Source: Tardiphaga sp. vice304
Lineage (GTDB): Bacteria > Pseudomonadota > Alphaproteobacteria > Rhizobiales > Xanthobacteraceae
Direction of reading: 5' to 3'
NCBI RefSeq assembly: GCF_007018905.1
Contig: NZ_CP041402.1
Span: 620,001 to 684,000, forward strand
DNA length: 64,000 bases
Below the pieces are notes generated by a model. It had not been told where the DNA came from, did no database searches, and was given only the letters and a program-made list of their open reading frames with translations. The position numbers and the translations under genes are program-made. Shown piece by piece: positions 59,250-64,000 of this stretch (the first letter of the stretch is position 1; the number at the start of each line of letters is the position of its first letter).

Positions 59250-61889
59250 TCAGGCCGCTTGCTTGAGGGCGGCGAACTGAGCCACGCCGTCGTCGAACGC
59301 CCGCCGGAGGGCCGCCAGAATGGCGCGGGCGTCGGCGGCTTCCAGTTGCTCCGCTTCTCTTTCCAGGCGGGTTGCGAGCTCCGACATGCGGTCGAAACCG
59401 AAGGTGGCCGAGGTTGATTTCAACGAATGGGCATCGACCTTGACCACGTCGTGTCCCGGCGGAACGCCTGATTGCAGCCGGTCGAGGCGCTCCACCGTAT
59501 CGTCGATGAAGGCCTGGTAGGCTTCCAACGCATCGCCGGCGCCGATTTCTGCGACCAGTTCGTCGAACGGCCGGCGACAGAACACCTCGGTGTCGTCGGA
59601 CGGCATGCCTGCGGGCGCGCTGCCGAACGTATCCGACATCTGCGCAGCACTGCCGCGCAGATTCTCGATGTCGGCGCCCCACAGCGCCCGGAGCGCCGCC
59701 TGGACGAGAAACTTCTTGCGCACCGGCTTGGCGACGAAGTCGTTCATGCCGGCCCGCATGCAGGCCTCCTGGTCGTCCGCAAACGCGTTGGCCGTGAAGG
59801 CGACGATCGGGACACGGGCCAGACGGCCGCCCGACGCCCGAATGATGCTGGTCGCCGTCAAGCCATCCATCTCCGGCATCCGCATATCCATGAAGATGAT
59901 GTCGAACTCGTGCGTCTCGACGGCGTCGATTGCCTCGAGCCCATCACAGGCTTCGACGATGACGACATCGAACTCCTGAAACATGCGTGACGCCACCAGC
60001 CGGTTGGTGCGGTTGTCATCGACGATCAGGATGCGCAACGGGCGCCCGGATTCATCGATCCGCATGCGAAGCAGGGCGATCGAGCAATCTTCTTCGCCCG
60101 CCTGCAGCGAGGGGGCATCGCAGATCGGCAAGGTCAGCTCGAACTGGAACGTCGAGCCGTGGCCCGGCTGCGACGCGGCGCGGATTTCGCCGCCCATCTG
60201 CTCGACCAGCCGCCGGCAGATCGACAGCCCGAGGCCGGACCCGCCGAACCGGCGGCTGACCGAGCTGTCGGCCTGGGTATAATCATCGAAAACGCTTCCC
60301 AGCCGGTCTTCCGCGATGCCCATCCCGGAGTCGGTAACCGTCCAGCGCATCCGGGCGCTTGTCTCGGTGCGTTGGAGGCACTCGAAGGTGACGCGTATCT
60401 CGCCCTTGGCGGTGAATTTGATCGCGTTCGACGTCAGGTTCAGCAGGATCTGGCGGATCCGACCGGCGTCTCCGAGCAGCCCCGGCGGCATCTCCGCGGC
60501 ACCCTCGAATCGGAGTTGGAGACCTTTGGCGCCGGCGCTCGCCCGGACCACGCCGACCAGGTTGTCGAGCACGGAGATCGGCGCGAACTGGATGTTCTCC
60601 AGCGTGAAGTTGCCGGTCTCCAGCTTCGAGAAATCCAGAATGTCGTTGAGAATCTCGAGCAGACCGTCACCCGCCGTATGGATCGCTTGAACGACCTCCC
60701 GCTGGTCGGCCGCCAGGTCGGAATCGAGCAGGCTACTGGTCAATCCGATCACCGCATTCATCGGGGTGCGGATTTCATGGCTCATCACCGCCAGGAAGTT
60801 GGATTTGGCGCGATTGGCGGCCTCGGCCGCGCGCTCCTGTTGCCGCAGCAGCGCGGTCTCCGCCAGCACCTTGGCGCTTTCGGCGTCCTGTTTCTCCGCC
60901 TGCACCCGCCGCAACAATTCCTGCTGCTGCCACTTCCGCGCAACGACCATCGCCGCCAGGATCAGCACCAGAACCATGCCTCCCGTAAATCCCGCGACCA
61001 GCTTGACGGTCTTGCGCCATCCCGCGAGTAAGCTGTCTTCCGTCTGGGTGGTTATGATGGTCAGGGGGACGCCCGCCAGCTTCTTGACGGCCTTGATGCG
61101 TTCAAGGCCGTCCAACGGGCTGGCTCCGCGGGCTGATCCGCTGCCCGCCGCGGCGAGCCGCTTGACGTCCTCGCTTGCGACGATCTTGCCGATCTCTGAC
61201 GACGCCGGAAAACGGGCCAGCAACGTGCCATCGTCGCGCAGCAGCGCTTGGCTGCTGCCGGCGCCGAGCGAGATCGAGCGATAGAAATCTTCGAAATATT
61301 GCAGCGAAATGGCCGCGAGGATCAGCCCGGCGAACTCGCCGTTGATCGAATTCACCCGGCGCGCGATGTAGATGTTCCAGGTGCCGCTTCCGCGATTCTT
61401 TACTGGCTCGCTGATAAAAGTCGATAGCGTCGGATCGCGGCTCAGCGCCTTGAAGTAATCCCGGTCGGCAACGTTGACGTCAGGAATCGGCCAGTATCTG
61501 GAAAAATTGATTAGTGTGCCGGAGGCATCGATCATCGTGATCGCCTCGAGCTGCGGCAAGCCGGCCAATTTGGCGCGCAGGAATTCGAAGGTCTCCTTGT
61601 GGCGCATCGCGGCAACATAGCTATCATTGTCGTAAACGCCCTGCAGCGCGAGATGATCGCCGATGCTCGACAGGATCAGATGGATCGACTGGAAAGAGCG
61701 CTCCGCCTGGCCCGCCAGCGTGAGACTGTGACGCTTCAGGCTGGTCTCCGCAGCCCGCATCGTCTCATCGCGCAGGTTGAGCACAAGAAAAATGCTTATC
61801 GTGCTGATCGCGACCGCCAGAAAGATGGTGGCCGTGGCCAGAATCCAGATCGGACGCCCCGGCCCGAGCCGCCACTGCGCGCTCGTCAT
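59250..61889 (-). CDS. Hybrid histidine kinase with dCACHE, REC and Hpt domains
   Basis: This 879-residue protein has two transmembrane helices around a periplasmic sensing region (about residues 40-290) of DGC1/dCACHE type. HisKA follows ([18 protein letters not shown]), then HATPase with [20 protein letters not shown]. The receiver is centred on Asp in [13 protein letters not shown]. The C-terminal Hpt carries the phospho-His in [13 protein letters not shown]. All steps of a phosphorelay are thus in one chain. It overlaps the next receiver gene by four bases. Confidence 0.93.
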   Translation of the reverse strand: MTSAQWRLGPGRPIWILATATIFLAVAISTISIFLVLNLRDETMRAAETSLKRHSLTLAGQAERSFQSIHLILSSIGDHLALQGVYDNDSYVAAMRHKETFEFLRAKLAGLPQLEAITMIDASGTLINFSRYWPIPDVNVADRDYFKALSRDPTLSTFISEPVKNRGSGTWNIYIARRVNSINGEFAGLILAAISLQYFEDFYRSISLGAGSSQALLRDDGTLLARFPASSEIGKIVASEDVKRLAAAGSGSARGASPLDGLERIKAVKKLAGVPLTIITTQTEDSLLAGWRKTVKLVAGFTGGMVLVLILAAMVVARKWQQQELLRRVQAEKQDAESAKVLAETALLRQQERAAEAANRAKSNFLAVMSHEIRTPMNAVIGLTSSLLDSDLAADQREVVQAIHTAGDGLLEILNDILDFSKLETGNFTLENIQFAPISVLDNLVGVVRASAGAKGLQLRFEGAAEMPPGLLGDAGRIRQILLNLTSNAIKFTAKGEIRVTFECLQRTETSARMRWTVTDSGMGIAEDRLGSVFDDYTQADSSVSRRFGGSGLGLSICRRLVEQMGGEIRAASQPGHGSTFQFELTLPICDAPSLQAGEEDCSIALLRMRIDESGRPLRILIVDDNRTNRLVASRMFQEFDVVIVEACDGLEAIDAVETHEFDIIFMDMRMPEMDGLTATSIIRASGGRLARVPIVAFTANAFADDQEACMRAGMNDFVAKPVRKKFLVQAALRALWGADIENLRGSAAQMSDTFGSAPAGMPSDDTEVFCRRPFDELVAEIGAGDALEAYQAFIDDTVERLDRLQSGVPPGHDVVKVDAHSLKSTSATFGFDRMSELATRLEREAEQLEAADARAILAALRRAFDDGVAQFAALKQAA

Positions 61890-62347
61890 GAACGCAGACC
61901 GATCTCGGCGGTGGCGCGGAGTTCGACGAAGCGGCGGCGGAGACTGGCCAGGTCCGCCGGTTTCGGAACAGGCTCGCGCATGTCGAGTCCGAGCGCGATA
62001 CCCATCTGCCGCGCTTCCTCCGCCGTCCGTGGGTCAGAACCACTGATGATGATGATCGGTGCCCGGAAATCATAGCGCGCGAGTTCGCTGAGCACTTCGG
62101 TGCCGGCCCGTTCTCCCAGCGACAGGTCGAGCGTCGCGCCGCAGTATGAGGCTACCGAGAGAACGCTGATCACGGCGGCGCAACCGTCAGCTTCGACCGG
62201 ATTGAGGCCCGCTCTTTCGGCGATTCGGCAGATGATCATGCGATGAACTTTGATGTCGTCGATCACGAGCAGGCGTGGTGCGTCATTGTCTTCCAGGTGG
62301 CCAGGGCGAGCGACGCTGGACTTTTCCGGACTGCCGTTGGCGAACAT
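61886..62347 (-). CDS. Stand-alone response-regulator receiver
   Basis: From the ATG at 62347 the protein has 153 residues; a start at 62404 is possible but has no ribosome site. The receiver fold has [24 protein letters not shown] (Asp in LDLSL), IIIISGS and a C-terminal PVPKPADL with Lys. It overlaps the hybrid kinase start (ATGA) and precedes it on the same strand, so it is likely its co-translated partner. Confidence 0.82.
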   Translation of the reverse strand: MFANGSPEKSSVARPGHLEDNDAPRLLVIDDIKVHRMIICRIAERAGLNPVEADGCAAVISVLSVASYCGATLDLSLGERAGTEVLSELARYDFRAPIIIISGSDPRTAEEARQMGIALGLDMREPVPKPADLASLRRRFVELRATAEIGLRS

Positions 62348-62636
62348 AACGATCTTTCTTCTGTTGAATGCCGATGCCCGCGTGGCAGCGTTCTCCAGCG
62401 TCATGATATCGATGGCAACCGTTGAGCGGGCGAACGGTTAACCATGCGATAATCCGGCCGGCGAAAGTTCGAAGGACGGCAGCTTGATCTCGTGTACTAC
62501 CTTCGATATTACCCAATCGGTGTTTTCACGGCTCCGTAGGACTACGGTTTTCGTTGGCCAACTTTCTGCGTTCCTGTTTACGGTTTCATTTGAATCTAAT
62601 GTTACAAAAGCGGGTTACCTGGGAATTGACTATCGA

Positions 62637-63824
62637 ATGATGCACCCATCCACCCCGTCGTTGCGCCGCGCCTTGATCATCGACGATGACAAGGCGCAGG
62701 GCCTGATCATTGCCTCGATTGCGGCGAGCAATGGCTATCAGGTGACGAACGTCACATGCTTCGACAACGCCGTGGTCGCGCTCGAAAGCGAGCCGTTCCA
62801 ATGCATCACGATCGATCTCGCGCTCGGCAGCCACGACGGTATCGAGGTGCTTCGGTTAGCTGCCAGCCTGCTAGGCGCCCCGCGCATCATTTTCATCAGC
62901 GGATGTGACGACGGGATTCTTGAGGCCGCTGTCCGGATGGCGGAGATCATCGGCGTGACGGATGCCTGTTCGATCCAGAAGCCGTTCAGGCCGGCCGATC
63001 TGCGCCGTCTTTTCGAAGACTCCGTCGGGCGGGCAATTGTCGCAGTTCCGGTCAGAAGCGAGCCGGTGACCAAGGCCATGATCGAACGCGGACTGTGCGG
63101 GTCCGAATTCTATGCCCAGTTTCAGCCCAAGGTGGCATTGTCCGATGGCCGTCTGGTCGGCTGCGAAGCCCTGGCGCGGTGGGACCAAGCCGGCCATGGC
63201 CGGATCCCGCCTGTGGAATTTATCCCGGCGGCGGAGGCATCTCGTCATATCGGGCGCATCACGGAATCGGTCATGGAACACTCATTTCCAATGGCCGCGA
63301 TGATGGCAAGGCGTGATGCCAGCTTCAAGCTGGCCGTGAATCTTTCGCCGGCCTTGCTGTCGGATCTGTCACTGCCCGACGAGATCGAGGATCTGTTGCA
63401 GAAGCACGGTTTGCCGGCCAACAATCTTATTGTTGAAGTCACGGAAAGCCTCGCGATCGCCGATCATGCCAAGGCCGTCGATATTCTGTTACGTCTTCGG
63501 ATCAAGGGCATCGGTATCTCGATCGACGATTTCGGAACCGGCTATGCATCGCTCGCCTTGCTGACACGGATTCCCTTCACCGAGCTGAAGATCGATCGAT
63601 CGTTCGTTGCCAACTGCCTAGTCGATGACAGCATGCGCAAGATCGTCACCGGGTCGATCGAGATCGGGCATCAGTTCAACGTGGACGTCGTGGCAGAAGG
63701 CGTCGAGACCGCCGAAATTGCCCGCTTCCTTTGCGATCTCGGCTGCGACATCGGCCAGGGCTATCTTTATGCGCCCCCGCTATCCACGGCAGATCTGCTG
63801 GCGTGGGGCGGCCGTCGGTCATGA
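62637..63824 (+). CDS. REC-EAL response regulator (c-di-GMP phosphodiesterase)
   Basis: The protein has 395 residues from the first of two ATGs. An N-terminal receiver (LIIDDDKAQG, phospho-Asp in CITIDLALGSHDG, Lys in SIQKPF) is joined to an EAL domain. The EAL domain shows CEALARW, AVNLSP, VEVTES, SIDDFGTGYAS, ELKIDRSFV and AEGVET, so the catalytic residues look complete. It should hydrolyse c-di-GMP when phosphorylated. It is divergent from the receiver gene. Confidence 0.93.
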   Translation: MMHPSTPSLRRALIIDDDKAQGLIIASIAASNGYQVTNVTCFDNAVVALESEPFQCITIDLALGSHDGIEVLRLAASLLGAPRIIFISGCDDGILEAAVRMAEIIGVTDACSIQKPFRPADLRRLFEDSVGRAIVAVPVRSEPVTKAMIERGLCGSEFYAQFQPKVALSDGRLVGCEALARWDQAGHGRIPPVEFIPAAEASRHIGRITESVMEHSFPMAAMMARRDASFKLAVNLSPALLSDLSLPDEIEDLLQKHGLPANNLIVEVTESLAIADHAKAVDILLRLRIKGIGISIDDFGTGYASLALLTRIPFTELKIDRSFVANCLVDDSMRKIVTGSIEIGHQFNVDVVAEGVETAEIARFLCDLGCDIGQGYLYAPPLSTADLLAWGGRRS

Positions 63825-64000
63825 CCCTCGGTCGATCACAACGGCGCTGGAGCCTGCGAGCACTGTAATGGCGCTGCCGAGTTGATTCAGGTCAACGGTG
63901 CGGCAGGGCCAACGGATAGGATAGGCGACTGAACCCGCGAGGGACGTCGCCTTGACCACTGCACCCGTGCTGACCGCCCTATCGAATGACAGTGGCCTCG

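Overview
The window is high-GC alphaproteobacterial chromosome, most likely Bradyrhizobium or a close relative in the Nitrobacteraceae. The evidence is the rplU-rpmA / obgE / proB neighbourhood, a Porin_2-type outer-membrane porin, Tat/Bug-type periplasmic proteins, FixJ-type and hybrid-kinase signalling genes, and GC-rich palindromic intergenic repeats. No database search was possible. Family names rest on motifs read from the translations.

Left core (1-14,127): a partial DUF5939-type cyclase N-terminus, a cytochrome P450, a Tat-exported alpha/beta hydrolase, an MFS exporter, a small Cys-rich secreted protein, proB, obgE, an EamA permease, a GNAT acetyltransferase, rpmA, rplU with a readable promoter, an ATP-grasp protein, and a ROK-type sugar kinase-like protein whose motifs are in circularly permuted order.

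Mobile region (14,128-50,070): a tRNA-Ser(CGA) gene is the integration site. Its 3' end is repeated at 25,800 and at 50,055, which defines two tandem islands. Island 1 (14.2-25.8 kb) has a tyrosine integrase, an AlpA-like HTH protein, a DUF3987 primase/helicase-like protein and several small genes, an order that recalls phage satellites. A MarR/porin pair follows, lying between IS256-type transposase fragments. A candidate small RNA and a 26-base poly-C tract lie downstream of the porin. Island 2 (25.8-50.1 kb) is bounded by two decayed integrases. It holds a Bug-type solute-binding protein, an LVIVD beta-propeller protein, phage and ISL3 remnants, and a phosphonate biosynthesis cluster at 33.5-49.1 kb.

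Phosphonate cluster: PEP mutase (pepM) and phosphonopyruvate decarboxylase (ppd) make phosphonoacetaldehyde. A methyltransferase, a TauD-like 2-oxoglutarate oxygenase and a PntC/LicC-like nucleotidyltransferase follow. Next is an asparagine-synthetase-like gene split by an intact IS21 element with a 6-bp target duplication. Beyond it lie a thymidylate-kinase-like P-loop kinase, an HPr-kinase-like protein, a 69-aa protein, a diiron ferritin-like oxygenase, a Pol-beta-fold nucleotidyltransferase and a second probable 2OG oxygenase. I know of no characterised phosphonate pathway with this set. It is the best candidate here for an undescribed system, though the IS21 insertion may have silenced it in this strain.

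Right core (50,071-64,000): a CHAD protein overlapping an aminoglycoside-phosphotransferase/ATPase fusion, a CBS-BON protein, an RHH protein, and a dense signalling block: a FixJ-like regulator, two large hybrid kinases, a lone receiver and a REC-EAL phosphodiesterase.
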